The notes beneath the pieces were generated by a model. The model did not search any database. It was given only the letters and a program-made list of their open reading frames with translations, and was not told the DNA's origin. Position numbers and translations under genes: made by a program. Shown piece by piece: positions 1 through 7,512 of a DNA stretch of 22,871 nucleotides; within the stretch, counting starts at the first letter, position 1; each line of letters begins with the position of its first letter. This stretch comes from a virus. Where the stretch lies: the IMG/VR virus record IMGVR_UViG_3300025759_000748, positions 1 through 22,871 of that record; one strand, 5' to 3'.

Positions 1-114
1 ATCTTTAACTTCAAAAAATTGAAAGAAAGCAATATACAAAAAAGTTATTTGAATTAATGCACTAACTAAAGGGCACATTAATTTATCTTTTGTTTTTCTA
101 ACAATTTTCATCAT
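1..114 (-). CDS. Small membrane protein, truncated by window edge; possible holin
   Basis: An open frame of 38 codons begins with two consecutive ATGs (114 and 111), two bases after the stop of the putative hydrolase gene, and runs off the left edge. The visible N-terminus is basic (MMKIVRKTKDK). It is followed by a hydrophobic stretch at about residues 13-34 that could form one transmembrane helix. A small membrane protein directly behind a peptidoglycan-hydrolase-like gene is a usual setting for a holin or another lysis protein, but this is inferred from position. The rest of the gene is outside the window, so neither its length nor further membrane segments can be judged. Confidence 0.5.
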   Translation of the reverse strand, partial: MMKIVRKTKDKLMCPLVSALIQITFLYIAFFQFFEVKD

Positions 115-116
115 AA

Positions 117-743
117 TTATCTCTTAAATAAAATTCTTTTGTTTCCTAAATTACCATTAAATAAATCAACAGGAGTTATTTCTAATGGATTTCCTTGCTC
201 AATATGGCTAATATCAATTCCTTGATCTATTAAAAATAAAGCTTCAAGCCATGAACAAAAACCCCCATCAGTTTTAGGTTGCTTTATTTTTTTATCTAAA
301 GAATCAATATCAATTCCTGACATAGCAGCCAATTCTTTAGAATATGGAACTCCATAATATTTATTTTCAAAAGCTTTAGCTTTAACTTTATCAACTTTTT
401 TGTCAATAGTTTCAATATAGCAAATACCTTGAAAAGATTTTAATTTATCAAATAAATCATTTTGTTCCATACCTCTTTCCATTGTTGCTTCGAAAACTTT
501 CGCAACCCATTTATTATCTTCTTCATCAAACCTAAAACGAGCAATATGATTAACATGATCAATTGATTTATTACCATTTATTAAATTTAACAACTTAGTT
601 AATAATAACAAAGGATTTTGCCAAATATTATGAAAATTACAATAGTATGAAAAATACATAGTATGGATTTTATCTTTGTCTAAAAGATTAATCTTATCTT
701 GTATTTGTTCTTTTATATAAATTATGTTTAAATCTTTAGCCAC
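117..743 (-). CDS. Putative permuted papain-like (YiiX/NlpC-P60-type) cysteine hydrolase
   Basis: A 208-aa protein with the residue order of circularly permuted papain-fold enzymes. A His in 'DHVNHIARF' (H63 or H66) comes first, then an acidic site in 'KVFEAT' (E85), a 'YYGVPYS' segment (129-135), and a late Cys in 'GFCSWLEALFL' (C163). The end, with 'LEITPVDLF' (187-195), matches the closing part of YiiX/YebB-like proteins. Enzymes of this fold are amidases or peptidases, and phage members are thought to act on cell-wall peptide bonds or lipid-linked substrates. Its place after the tail-fibre genes and before a small membrane protein suggests a lysis or wall-degrading role. The family assignment is from pattern recognition and the substrate is unknown. 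It starts one base after the stop of the upstream gene. Confidence 0.55.
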   Translation of the reverse strand: MAKDLNIIYIKEQIQDKINLLDKDKIHTMYFSYYCNFHNIWQNPLLLLTKLLNLINGNKSIDHVNHIARFRFDEEDNKWVAKVFEATMERGMEQNDLFDKLKSFQGICYIETIDKKVDKVKAKAFENKYYGVPYSKELAAMSGIDIDSLDKKIKQPKTDGGFCSWLEALFLIDQGIDISHIEQGNPLEITPVDLFNGNLGNKRILFKR

Positions 744-744
744 T

Positions 745-1230
745 TTATTCTATATCTAAATTTTTGTTTTTTAAATAATTAGCTGTAAAATCATAATTTT
801 CTACAGCATCAATAGTTGTTAAAGCATTAATAGCATGAACATGAGCTTTATAAACACCATGATTAGTATTTACAGTATTTATCATAAAGATATAAAGCCC
901 TCTTAATTGCGCAAGACTTATTTCAACAGAACCACCATTATAAAAATATTCAAAAGAAGCATCAGCTTCTTCAATAATTCCTAATTTTATTTGTTGTTCT
1001 AAACCTTGAATTTGTTCAGCAATTAAATTTCTACCTTCAGAAGATAATGACAAAATAAAATAATCATTAATTGTCATTTGCCTTAATTCTAATGAATTAA
1101 AATGATAATTTTCTAATTCTTTTAACTTATTTTCAATATTAAATTGTAATATTTCATTTTCATTAGCTAATTCTGCCCCAGGTTGTAAAATAGGGCTTTC
1201 AAATATACTGTTATTTATTTTCTGTAACAT
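745..1230 (-). CDS. DUF4376-like tail-fibre-associated protein
   Basis: A 161-aa protein just after the tail fibre gene. The central and C-terminal part (about residues 65-150) has the pattern of DUF4376 proteins: 'SSEGRNLIAEQIQGLEQQI', a short beta stretch with 'NGGSVEISLAQLRGLYIFM', then a helix with His residues ('YKAHVHAINAL') and an ending near 'DAVENYDF'. DUF4376 proteins commonly sit beside tail fibre genes and are taken as fibre assembly or fibre-associated factors; their biochemical role is not established. The gene has no Shine-Dalgarno sequence; the start is preceded by an AT-only leader. It could instead be a virion component of the fibre. Confidence 0.55.
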   Translation of the reverse strand: MLQKINNSIFESPILQPGAELANENEILQFNIENKLKELENYHFNSLELRQMTINDYFILSLSSEGRNLIAEQIQGLEQQIKLGIIEEADASFEYFYNGGSVEISLAQLRGLYIFMINTVNTNHGVYKAHVHAINALTTIDAVENYDFTANYLKNKNLDIE

Positions 1231-1241
1231 AATATTTTTAT

Positions 1242-2537
1242 TTATAAATCATAATCAAGATAACTGTCTAAATAAACAACAACCGAAGATGAGCCAAGCG
1301 AGACATCGTGGGAGTGTTGAATAGTGTTAGAAGTATCAGTTAAAATTGGTTTTGGTGGGCAAATGTGACTTCTCGAACTTGCCACATTACCAATCGCACC
1401 AACATAAAGCTGTCCACCTTCAACTTTTGAATTCATTTTATACCAACAAGCGGCCCCGGAGTGACCCATTACTCCGCTCAAAATAGCTCCCATTTGTAAA
1501 CCTGACGGAATTTGTAAAGTTAAATCAACTGGAGTTGTTGAAGGAGTAGCTCCTGAAAATGCAACAATAGAAGAATCAAATGTAAAACTCGCTTGACTTT
1601 CAGCAGTTTTTTTCATATTAAATCCGAGAATATTATTGCTTCCATTTGTTCTAAGGCTACCTACTCTTTTTACTTTTGTCAACCCGGCAGCAACAACTGC
1701 AGTTGAAGCAAGCAATGTTGCTCCGGTAGAATCTGTTGAACTAAACCCTGCATCTGTTAAAGTTCCATCATCATTAGTAAGCTCAAAACAATGTAAAGTT
1801 CCTGTAGCAGGTAAAGATTCTGAATCAGCCATTCCTCCATTTCCTGTTCCACTAGCCCAAGCAGCATCAGCTCTTTTTGTAATAGCCGGCATATAAGCTT
1901 TACCAGAATTATCTGAAAAACTAATAACCCCTTCTGAAAAATCTATATCATGATCAGGATCTGAACCGTTATTAGATAGTATTACCATTTGATCTAATAA
2001 CGTTAGACCTTTAGATTTATTAGTAGCATAATTTTCTAATACTTTCCAACTATTAGAGCCATCACATATTAATTTCAATATACCATAAGCATTATTTATA
2101 ACTTTTTCTGTTAATCCATCAATAGTATCAGCTCCGTTTCTTTGAACAGTAATTTTATTTGTAGAGGTAACAGTTCCTGATTCATCAATAATAAGTAATT
2201 CGCCGCCTGCAGGAAATGTAGAAGCAGCAGGTAATGACCAAATTCTTGCTGCTGACATAGTTCCAACTTGAGCAACAACTTTATCTGTAGCTAAAATTGT
2301 ATAAATTGCATCAGAAACAGTTGTTCTTCTATCAATTCCTAGATTTGCTCTTGCTTCAGCATTATCTGCAGAACCTAAAAAAGTAACAATATTTGCTGAA
2401 TATTGAGCTGATATTTTAGAAAGCAATTGTGCTATTGTAACTTTTTTATCTACACTTGATTCATTCAAATGTAAATAAGCAGCGTCACTAATTGTTCCTG
2501 TTTTGGCTGGTAAGCCCGGTATTGTAATATTTGCCAT
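1242..2537 (-). CDS. Tail fibre / receptor-binding protein
   Basis: A 431-aa protein whose N-terminus (starting MANITIPGLPAKTGTIS) resembles attachment domains of phage fibres: a short 'I-P-G-L-P' motif, a 'DAAYLHLNE' segment, and 'ARANLGI' at about residue 62, a motif typical of fibre repeats. The middle (about 95-170) looks like a beta-rich shaft module ('GGELLIIDESGTV', 'ITVQRNGADTIDG'). The C-terminal half is Ser/Thr/Gly-rich and ends in a segment containing 'QHSHDVSLG' close to the C-terminus. It is presumed to recognise the host surface at the baseplate periphery. Base composition changes sharply in the codons for the C-terminal tip, which is much richer in G+C than the rest of the window and suggests domain exchange. 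The receptor cannot be predicted. Confidence 0.7.
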   Translation of the reverse strand: MANITIPGLPAKTGTISDAAYLHLNESSVDKKVTIAQLLSKISAQYSANIVTFLGSADNAEARANLGIDRRTTVSDAIYTILATDKVVAQVGTMSAARIWSLPAASTFPAGGELLIIDESGTVTSTNKITVQRNGADTIDGLTEKVINNAYGILKLICDGSNSWKVLENYATNKSKGLTLLDQMVILSNNGSDPDHDIDFSEGVISFSDNSGKAYMPAITKRADAAWASGTGNGGMADSESLPATGTLHCFELTNDDGTLTDAGFSSTDSTGATLLASTAVVAAGLTKVKRVGSLRTNGSNNILGFNMKKTAESQASFTFDSSIVAFSGATPSTTPVDLTLQIPSGLQMGAILSGVMGHSGAACWYKMNSKVEGGQLYVGAIGNVASSRSHICPPKPILTDTSNTIQHSHDVSLGSSSVVVYLDSYLDYDL

Positions 2538-2542
2538 AATTT

Positions 2543-2995
2543 TTAACTAATTTTAAAATTCATACTAAAAGCCTTAACATTTGCTGCTGTTGCACCAGAA
2601 ATAGGAATATCCCCATTTGCATCTGGCGTTCCAAAAGTCAAAGTATTATTACTAATTATCTTTGTAGTTCCTGCAGAAGCACCTGGCTTATCAGCAAAAC
2701 CTAAAACATAATCATCTAAATTCGTGCTATCAAAAGCAACAATAAATGAAAAATGGCCATCTTTTGTCAATCCTGTTCCAAGTCCAGTTGTAGCTTCAAC
2801 TAAATCATTAGTAAAACTACTCCACAATCCTAATATATTAAACATAAAATTTAAATGATTTAATGAATAATTTCCATCTAAACTTCCATTTTGTTTAAGT
2901 TCATCAGTTGGTTCTAGTTTATTAGAGCCTCCTTGTCTTGTTTCTGTAGCGTCATCTGTCGCCCACTCAATTATATTTTCTGGTTTTATTGACAT
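2543..2995 (-). CDS. Tail fibre base / baseplate-proximal fibre protein
   Basis: A 150-aa protein with an N-terminus of the kind found on proteins that link fibres to baseplates: 'IIEWATDDATETRQGGSNK' followed by 'EPTDELKQNGSLDG' and 'NHLNFMFNILGLWSSF' (about residues 8-61). Many phage fibre genes begin with such a 'W-A-T-D...G-N-K...P...G' stretch followed by a helix ending near 'N-L'. The rest is beta-rich with Gly/Ala/Asp-rich loops. It lies between the DUF2612 baseplate gene and the longer fibre gene, which fits an adaptor or short fibre. No enzymatic motif is visible. Confidence 0.55.
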   Translation of the reverse strand: MSIKPENIIEWATDDATETRQGGSNKLEPTDELKQNGSLDGNYSLNHLNFMFNILGLWSSFTNDLVEATTGLGTGLTKDGHFSFIVAFDSTNLDDYVLGFADKPGASAGTTKIISNNTLTFGTPDANGDIPISGATAANVKAFSMNFKIS

Positions 2996-3013
2996 AATAT
3001 TTTATTTATTAAA

Positions 3014-3766
3014 TTATTGGTAAGCTAAATTTGCTTTTCCACCATCGATAATATCTTGATCAGCATCATAACAACCCATTATGGCGCCTGTATCTGTAAC
3101 AATAGTATCTCCGGTATCAGTTATTAAATCTAAATTTTCTACAACTCCAAATTCTCGACCTTCAAAAATTTCTTGTAAACGATCATCTAAAGCTGTTCCT
3201 TCATAATTAGCAACAAACTGAGAACCTGCATCATCAACTAAATCATCTCCTGTATCAGTTTGTAAATTAGCTTCTGTTGTAGCAACTTCTGTTGCAATAA
3301 AAGGAACTTCACCTACAGAAGCATAAATTAAAACAGCAACACCTGCTGCTGATAATTTATCCATTACTGAATGAATATTTAAAGGTAAAGTTGGCCCATT
3401 AGTATAAATAGTATAAGCTGCTGGTGGATTATCAGAATAAACAACTTTAGTTGCTTCAGTTATAACTGTTAAAATCTCAACAACATCTTCTACAAATCCT
3501 CGAGAAGTATTTTTAAAAATTTTAAGGGTAATAGCTGAACGATAATCAGCATCACTTCTTCCTTCTCTTTTTTCTACAACAATAGCCCCAATTAAATCTA
3601 ATTGCTTTCCTGAGGCATTAGCAATATTTAAAATAGCTTTAAGATCAGCAAAAACAGTATCTAATTCATCAAAAGTTGTTGCTGCAACCTCTAAAACTTT
3701 ATTAAAGTTGCTAGATGATTTAAATTGTTCAATATTTAACTGTTTTATAGTATCGTAAATGCTCAT
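3014..3766 (-). CDS. DUF2612 baseplate wedge-type protein
   Basis: A 250-aa protein. The N-terminal ~110 residues have the DUF2612 / gpI-like pattern: a helical start, 'NASGKQLDLIGAIVVEKREGRSD' split by a turn near residues 50-72, then 'YRSAITLKIFKNTSRG' (75-90) and a helix leading to 'VEILTVITEATKV'. These proteins join the baseplate J protein in the wedge or carry the fibres. The start codon overlaps the J stop by one base (TAATG), so translation is probably coupled. The C-terminal ~75 residues contain two similar acidic segments ('LQTDTGDDLVDDAGS' and 'LITDTGDTIVTDTGA'), an apparent internal duplication not needed for the core domain. Confidence 0.7.
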   Translation of the reverse strand: MSIYDTIKQLNIEQFKSSSNFNKVLEVAATTFDELDTVFADLKAILNIANASGKQLDLIGAIVVEKREGRSDADYRSAITLKIFKNTSRGFVEDVVEILTVITEATKVVYSDNPPAAYTIYTNGPTLPLNIHSVMDKLSAAGVAVLIYASVGEVPFIATEVATTEANLQTDTGDDLVDDAGSQFVANYEGTALDDRLQEIFEGREFGVVENLDLITDTGDTIVTDTGAIMGCYDADQDIIDGGKANLAYQ

Positions 3767-5211
3767 TATAATGTTACAACCATTCTACTTAAATCAAAAT
3801 TAGGTTTTTCCCTAATTGTGCAATTAATATTACTAGAACCATAAGTCGGGGTTCCACCAGCTGTTGAAGTTGAAGCAATAGTTATTGTTGCTGAACCAAT
3901 ACCTGGAATTTCATAAACAGGTTTATAAAATTTTTGTAAAACAATAACATCACCAATATTAAAATAATCTTCAGCAAATTTTAATAAAGCAGCTTTAATT
4001 GCTGCTTCGCCATCTGCCGGAAAAGTTTCTTCAGTATTATAAGAATCAATAACAACCTTAACCCAAAAATATAAATTAGTAGGTCTTGAGAATTTAATAT
4101 TATGAGGCGTATTTTGTGCATCAGTTACTTCAACTGTTACATCTCCATCTGATTTCATTCCTGCAACTTTCATCTGGAATAACTTTGCAGCAATATTTGT
4201 ATTAGAACCACCTTCAATAACTGTTTCAAAAGATTTAGCAGCTATTCCATTTGCATCTTCTGTTAATTCATCATTTTCATAAACTCTACAATAACTAGTT
4301 CCAGGAACTTCATTTAATAATTTTGCTCTAATAGCATCAACAAAATTAAATCCTGCAACTGCTATATCTTGTTGAGTTCTTAATCTTAATTCTTGTGTAT
4401 TTTCAATTGCTCTTCCTGTTTCTCCTGCATAATAATTTAAAACAGAATCTAAACCGGCTAAAGCTTCAGAAATTTCATTTATTGTTTCAGCAGCAACTTC
4501 ATTAACTCCTGTTTCTAAAGCTTGAACTTCGATTACTGTTTGAACTTTACCTACAGTTAATTTTGAATCACCTGTAATATCATAAATATCATTTTTATCA
4601 GTAGCTTCAATAGTCATTAAACCGCTACCTTCATCAGTTATAGTTAAACCAATAACAGCACCTTCAACAACAGCTTTTAATCCTGCAACAATTTCATCAG
4701 CAGTTGCTGTTCCGTCTGAAACATAAGAATAAGTATTACCATCAATATAAAAATGATAAGTAGCATTATCAGTTACAGTTGAAACTGTAAATTGAATATA
4801 ATTACAAGCGCCTTGAGTTATAAAGGCTTCAACAAGAGTTTTAAATACTAATTCGGTTGAGGATTGTTTTACTTGAGTATTAAGAGGAATTAAAGTTGCA
4901 TTATCACCTTTAAAACTTACATTTGCTGTAGAAGCAGAAGCATCTTTTTTATTAATTCCAACTAATGAAACTGCATTTTCTAAAGGAACTCCTGAAGCAG
5001 CATTTCTATTTAATGAATTATAAGTATCTTCTGCAGTTTGCCATAATGAGTCTGACATACTACCAATAAGCCCAATTATAATAGAATTAGGAGAATCTTT
5101 ACTTAGATCTGAATCTTGTCCGAACTCATTTTTCCAAGCAGTTTCTAAGTCATCTATAATTTGTTCATTTGTCTTTCTAACAAACCCGTTGCTAGTTACG
5201 CCGTATGACAT
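3766..5211 (-). CDS. Baseplate J-like wedge protein
   Basis: A 481-aa protein. Its N-terminus (residues 8-90) has the classic baseplate J sequence: 'NGFVRKTNEQIIDDLE', 'SPNSIIIGLIGSMSDSLWQ', 'AASGVPLENAVSLVGI'. The middle and C-terminus contain 'ENTQELRLRTQQDI' and 'PGTSYCRVYEN', typical of the conserved J core, and a final 'PGIGSATITIAST' segment. J proteins form the baseplate wedge around the hub and trigger sheath contraction. Residues ~138-230 look like an inserted alpha/beta module ('YHFYIDGNTYSYVSDGTAT') that interrupts the usual J core. A 53-bp spacer upstream contains a good extended -10 element. Confidence 0.85.
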   Translation of the reverse strand: MSYGVTSNGFVRKTNEQIIDDLETAWKNEFGQDSDLSKDSPNSIIIGLIGSMSDSLWQTAEDTYNSLNRNAASGVPLENAVSLVGINKKDASASTANVSFKGDNATLIPLNTQVKQSSTELVFKTLVEAFITQGACNYIQFTVSTVTDNATYHFYIDGNTYSYVSDGTATADEIVAGLKAVVEGAVIGLTITDEGSGLMTIEATDKNDIYDITGDSKLTVGKVQTVIEVQALETGVNEVAAETINEISEALAGLDSVLNYYAGETGRAIENTQELRLRTQQDIAVAGFNFVDAIRAKLLNEVPGTSYCRVYENDELTEDANGIAAKSFETVIEGGSNTNIAAKLFQMKVAGMKSDGDVTVEVTDAQNTPHNIKFSRPTNLYFWVKVVIDSYNTEETFPADGEAAIKAALLKFAEDYFNIGDVIVLQKFYKPVYEIPGIGSATITIASTSTAGGTPTYGSSNINCTIREKPNFDLSRMVVTL

Positions 5212-5230
5212 ATTTTAAATAATATTTTAA

Positions 5231-5239
5231 ATTATAACA
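5231..5239 (-). promoter_or_regulatory. Candidate extended -10 promoter element upstream of baseplate J gene
   Basis: On the minus strand the spacer between the gp25-like and J genes reads TGTTATAAT, a perfect TGn plus TATAAT extended -10 element. No good -35 hexamer is seen 17 bases upstream (TTATTT). A start of transcription would fall about 25 bases before the J ATG. In DNA this AT-rich chance matches occur; one identical 9-mer also lies inside the baseplate plug gene. Confidence 0.3.
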
Positions 5240-5264
5240 GATTTAATTTTAATAAATAATTTTG

Positions 5265-5636
5265 TTAAAGTACAATCAAATTATCAGTTATAACCGTGTT
5301 GTTAATAGAAGTAGCACTAAAAGAATAAATAACCTGGCGCTCATTTTCATTGTAATCAACTGAGCTTTCAGTTATTTCTTTAACACCTTCAATAGCTAAT
5401 AATTGCTCTCTAAATATACTTTCAAGAATATTTAGATCAATATTTTTAGTTCCTAATATATTCTCAAAGTAAGGCAATCCATGTTCTGAATTTAAATACC
5501 ACTCATTTTTAAAGAATTTAAGTCTGACCTTCATTCTTTGTAAAATTTCTTCATCAGTATTAGAACCTGATAAAATAGTTATTCTATTATTTGTAAAATA
5601 TAGATCATTTTCTGAATTTAATGCTAAAGTGCTCAT
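5265..5636 (-). CDS. gp25-like baseplate wedge protein
   Basis: A 123-aa protein with the T4 gp25 / P2 gpW fold signature. An N-terminal variable strand is followed by 'DEEILQRMKVRLKFFKNEWYL' across residues 28-48 (helix then 'EWYL'), then 'EHGLPYFENILG' (51-62), 'LESIFREQLLAIEGVKEI' (71-88) and a final beta hairpin. The E-W-x-L...G-x-P-Y-x-E pattern is the diagnostic core. These proteins sit in the wedge ring and nucleate sheath assembly with the J protein encoded next. The length matches the family. It lies 13 bases after the spike gene, with an AT-only leader and no Shine-Dalgarno sequence. Confidence 0.85.
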   Translation of the reverse strand: MSTLALNSENDLYFTNNRITILSGSNTDEEILQRMKVRLKFFKNEWYLNSEHGLPYFENILGTKNIDLNILESIFREQLLAIEGVKEITESSVDYNENERQVIYSFSATSINNTVITDNLIVL

Positions 5637-5649
5637 AATATATTTTTAA

Positions 5650-6330
5650 TTAAGTTACTGGCCCTGAAGTTCCACCACCTGGCGTAACTCCTGTATGAGT
5701 ATGAGTTGCAAAGTCTTTTCCACCAATTAAAGCCGTAGCTCCTTTTAATTCTGATGTTGCTTCTACATTTGCAGCTGTTAAATCTCCTGATATTGTAACA
5801 TTTCCGGTAATATCAACATCACCTGTAATATTTAAATTAGGGGTAGTTATATTTGCCTCTGTAGCATTAATATCAATAACTCCAGAAGGTTTTAATTTAA
5901 TTTCTGAACCATCATATTTTACTAATAAATCTGTATTATTTGCAGCAGGAGAAGGGGTTCCAAAATCTCTAAAACCTAAATGAGCTACAGCATCTGTTAA
6001 ACTATTTTGTCTAGGATCATCGGGGGTAACTTGATTTCCATTTTGTAACCATTCTTCTAAACTTTTTTCAGAAAATACTAATAAAACCTTATCACCAACA
6101 TTAACAGGAAATGTAATAGAAGCACCACCAGAAGCAGGATGAATAACTGGAACATTAAAAATAGCCGGTAATTTTACAACTTCACCATCATTATATTTTT
6201 GATTTAGAGCGGGTTGAACCTTTGCTTTTTGTTTTGTATAGTCATATTCTAATATTTTTGCAGGCATACAAATGTGCATATCAGCAATTTTATTAGCAAT
6301 AATTATATTTAATAATTCTGTTTTATTCAT
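5650..6330 (-). CDS. Baseplate central spike protein (Gp138-type N-terminus)
   Basis: A 226-aa protein. Residues 18-125 look like the Gp138 N-terminal OB-fold domain of phage spikes: 'MPAKILEYDYTKQKAKVQP', 'LPAIFNVPVIHPASGGASI', 'GDKVLLVFSEKSLEEWLQNG', then 'DAVAHLGFRDFG'. Residues ~150-200 form short repeated beta-helix-like strands ('NITGDVDITGNVTISGDLTA'). The C-terminal tip carries H210-T-H212, the HxH motif used in P2 gpV-like spikes to bind an iron ion at the apex. The protein would form the membrane-piercing trimer at the end of the tail tube. Its start overlaps the hub stop by four bases (ATGA). Confidence 0.85.
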   Translation of the reverse strand: MNKTELLNIIIANKIADMHICMPAKILEYDYTKQKAKVQPALNQKYNDGEVVKLPAIFNVPVIHPASGGASITFPVNVGDKVLLVFSEKSLEEWLQNGNQVTPDDPRQNSLTDAVAHLGFRDFGTPSPAANNTDLLVKYDGSEIKLKPSGVIDINATEANITTPNLNITGDVDITGNVTISGDLTAANVEATSELKGATALIGGKDFATHTHTGVTPGGGTSGPVT

Positions 6331-7175
6331 TTCTGTATAGCATCAATTTGGCAAAGCCAGTTATTATCTTCAGTATCACCATTAAATTTAACTTTCTTAA
6401 CTAAAAAAGTTCCTTCTATAGTTGAACTTTTAACCCTTATTAAATTTTTAGGTTGAATAGAAGGAATTATTAAACAATTAATTTTCCAACCATCGATTAA
6501 TTTATTACTTTTAGTTTTAGTTTTAACAGCTTTTTCTTTAAATCTTTTAGGTTTATCAATTAAACCTGTTTCAGGTGATAAATATTGAGCTATTGTTTGT
6601 TTATCTAACTCGTTTGGCTTAGTTATTATTAAAACATTGTTTGCGATTGTCCATTGATAGCCTATTCTTGCTAAAATAATATCTAAAGCATTTCCGGGGG
6701 CTCCTATAAAAGAAAAACCTTGTTTATAAACATAATTAGGTAATAATGAATAATCACCTTTAGCTAAATTTAATTCACCTACGATCTTTTCAAGTATTTG
6801 TTTTGTGTTTGAATCAGGGGCAAAAGATAAAGCTAATTTTTTGCTAGTTAAAGCAATATATCCATCTTTAACTGTAATTTTAGTAATAACATCAAAGCCA
6901 TTAAAATCATGCTCATATTCAACCACATTTCCAATAAATAATGTGCTTAATTCTTCACCATCATATCCTACTTTTAATATTAATGAAGTATCTTTTTCTT
7001 CTAATAAACCTACTGTTTCTTCCGAAAGATTATAAATATTAATCTTACCTGTATTAGTTTCCTTATTATCTTCCATATCAATATCAAAAGAAATACGCAC
7101 ACCATCAAGCAAACGACCTACTGAACCTAGCTTTCCTATTAAAACTTGTGCTTTTCTTTTAAATAATCTACTCAT
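6327..7175 (-). CDS. Baseplate hub protein
   Basis: A 282-aa protein between the plug and spike genes, the usual hub position in Pam3/E217-type myophages. The N-terminus contains 'LLDGVRISFDIDMEDNKETN' (22-41) and 'GKINIYNLSEETVGLLE' (43-59), a pattern common in hub proteins of the gp27/gp44-like fold. A 'LFIGNVVEYEHDF' strand follows, and later 'PGNALDIILARIGYQW', a helix seen in this family before the LysM-like part. The C-terminus ends in beta strands with 'GTFLVKKVKFNGDTED'. Hub proteins join tube and spike. No lysozyme or peptidase motif is visible, so it appears purely structural. The stop overlaps the spike start. Confidence 0.75.
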   Translation of the reverse strand: MSRLFKRKAQVLIGKLGSVGRLLDGVRISFDIDMEDNKETNTGKINIYNLSEETVGLLEEKDTSLILKVGYDGEELSTLFIGNVVEYEHDFNGFDVITKITVKDGYIALTSKKLALSFAPDSNTKQILEKIVGELNLAKGDYSLLPNYVYKQGFSFIGAPGNALDIILARIGYQWTIANNVLIITKPNELDKQTIAQYLSPETGLIDKPKRFKEKAVKTKTKSNKLIDGWKINCLIIPSIQPKNLIRVKSSTIEGTFLVKKVKFNGDTEDNNWLCQIDAIQK

Positions 7176-7177
7176 AA

Positions 7178-7507
7178 TTAAATAGTTTCAATTTCACTTT
7201 GAGTTAAATATAATAATTTAGCTTCACCTGATGAAAAAGCAGTTCTATTTATTGAAGCACTTTTATCTGATATTTCGCAATAAAAATCACCATCTGGTAA
7301 TGAACTTTTTTTATAAGAAAATAATAAAGGATAATTTGCAACAATTTTTATTCCTGCAATTATAACAGAATCATTTTCATCCCATATAGTCATTGCCCAA
7401 AAAGCACCTTGTACGTTATATTGAAAACCTAATTTATAAATTATTGATTCTAATTCAATAACCAAAGTATGATTAGGATTATTTTTTATCGGTATTATTA
7501 CAGCCAT
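7178..7507 (-). CDS. Baseplate plug protein (Pam3 gp18-like)
   Basis: A 109-aa all-beta protein: 'NNPNHTLVIELESIIYKLGFQYNV' broken around residues 9-32, 'GAFWAMTIWDENDSVIIAGIKI' spread over 34-55, 'ANYPLLFSYKKS' and a final 'AKLLYLTQSEIE'. The W-x-M-x-I-x-D pattern followed by 'I-I-A-G' is typical of the small baseplate plug family described for the minimal myophage Pam3, which closes the hub. Its position between a Dit/LysM-like protein and the hub supports the call. It starts five bases after the preceding stop, without a Shine-Dalgarno sequence. Confidence 0.7.
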   Translation of the reverse strand: MAVIIPIKNNPNHTLVIELESIIYKLGFQYNVQGAFWAMTIWDENDSVIIAGIKIVANYPLLFSYKKSSLPDGDFYCEISDKSASINRTAFSSGEAKLLYLTQSEIETI

Positions 7508-7512
7508 AATTT

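Noticed and set aside
1636-1896. 86-aa plus-strand ORF opposite the tail fibre gene
   Set aside because: Composition mirrors the Ser/Thr/Ala-rich fibre; no independent coding signal.
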